From the NCBI GenBank assembly GCA_958419945.1, contig CATZIC010000056.1:1-13117 (forward strand): 13,117 bases of DNA, given 5' to 3'. Every line of letters starts with the position of its first letter. The stretch's first letter is position 1. Positions 13,063-13,117 of the stretch are shown piece by piece. The position numbers and the translations under genes are program-made. This DNA is from an uncultured Clostridia bacterium. GTDB lineage: Bacteria; Bacillota; Clostridia; Christensenellales; Borkfalkiaceae. Under the pieces are notes generated by a model. The model was not told where the DNA came from. It worked only from the letters and a program-made list of their open reading frames with translations, and searched no databases.

Positions 13063-13117
13063 CGTCATTGCGAGGAGCGAAAGCTCCGTGGCAATCCAGA
13101 CAGCAAGTTGATTATAA
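13063..13117 (+). repeat. R1 repeat with tail, reaching the window end
   Basis: It is identical over 55 nt to 12693-12747 and is cut by the end of the window, so the true length of the repeat is unknown. Confidence 0.9.

Noticed and set aside
12693..13117. CRISPR array
   Set aside because: Repeats are palindromic with variable loops, spacings are irregular (64, 155 and 151 nt), interspersed DNA belongs to other repeat families, and no cas gene is present.

Overview
The window looks like chromosomal DNA of an uncultured low-to-mid-GC Bacillota/Clostridia-type bacterium. This rests on the compact ~640-residue GyrB, strong GGAG-type ribosome binding sites, a lipoprotein lipobox, T-tailed hairpin terminators, an MGDG-synthase/UgtP-like glycosyltransferase and GC-rich palindromic repeats in AT-rich spacers. 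The assignment is an inference; no rRNA or tRNA is present to test it. All six complete genes end in TAA and use the standard code.

Layout. Positions 1-705 hold no complete gene: a probable degraded zinc-ribbon-like ORF on the minus strand at the left edge, a small repeat cluster, and the promoter of the next operon. Positions 706-5229 hold gyrB-gyrA, transcribed rightward as an operon and closed by a strong terminator at 5286-5316. The 741-base spacer 5230-5970 is a repeat island followed by the promoter and structured leader of an M13 metallopeptidase (5971-7878). A secreted lipoprotein 5'-nucleotidase-type phosphoesterase follows (7977-9470). A bidirectional terminator (9632-9665) separates it from a convergent two-gene operon on the minus strand: a GT28/MGDG-synthase-like glycosyltransferase (12271-11093), then a membrane GT2 processive-type glycosyltransferase (11063-9678), driven by a good promoter at 12344-12372. 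Positions 12373-13117 are a second repeat island without genes.

Gene cooperation. GyrB and GyrA form DNA gyrase; GyrA carries Ile where quinolone-sensitive enzymes usually have Ser or Thr. The two glycosyltransferases plausibly act in one envelope glycolipid or polysaccharide pathway, but their product cannot be read from sequence. The peptidase (probably cytoplasmic) and the lipoprotein phosphoesterase look like housekeeping or scavenging genes.

The least explained content is the non-coding DNA. Four repeat families, called R1 to R4 here, occur only between genes, always in the same orientation, and recur in a similar order in two islands about 7 kb apart. R1 and R2 show compensatory changes in their hairpin stems, so the fold rather than the exact sequence seems to be kept. 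No CRISPR array, transposase or obvious defence system is visible.
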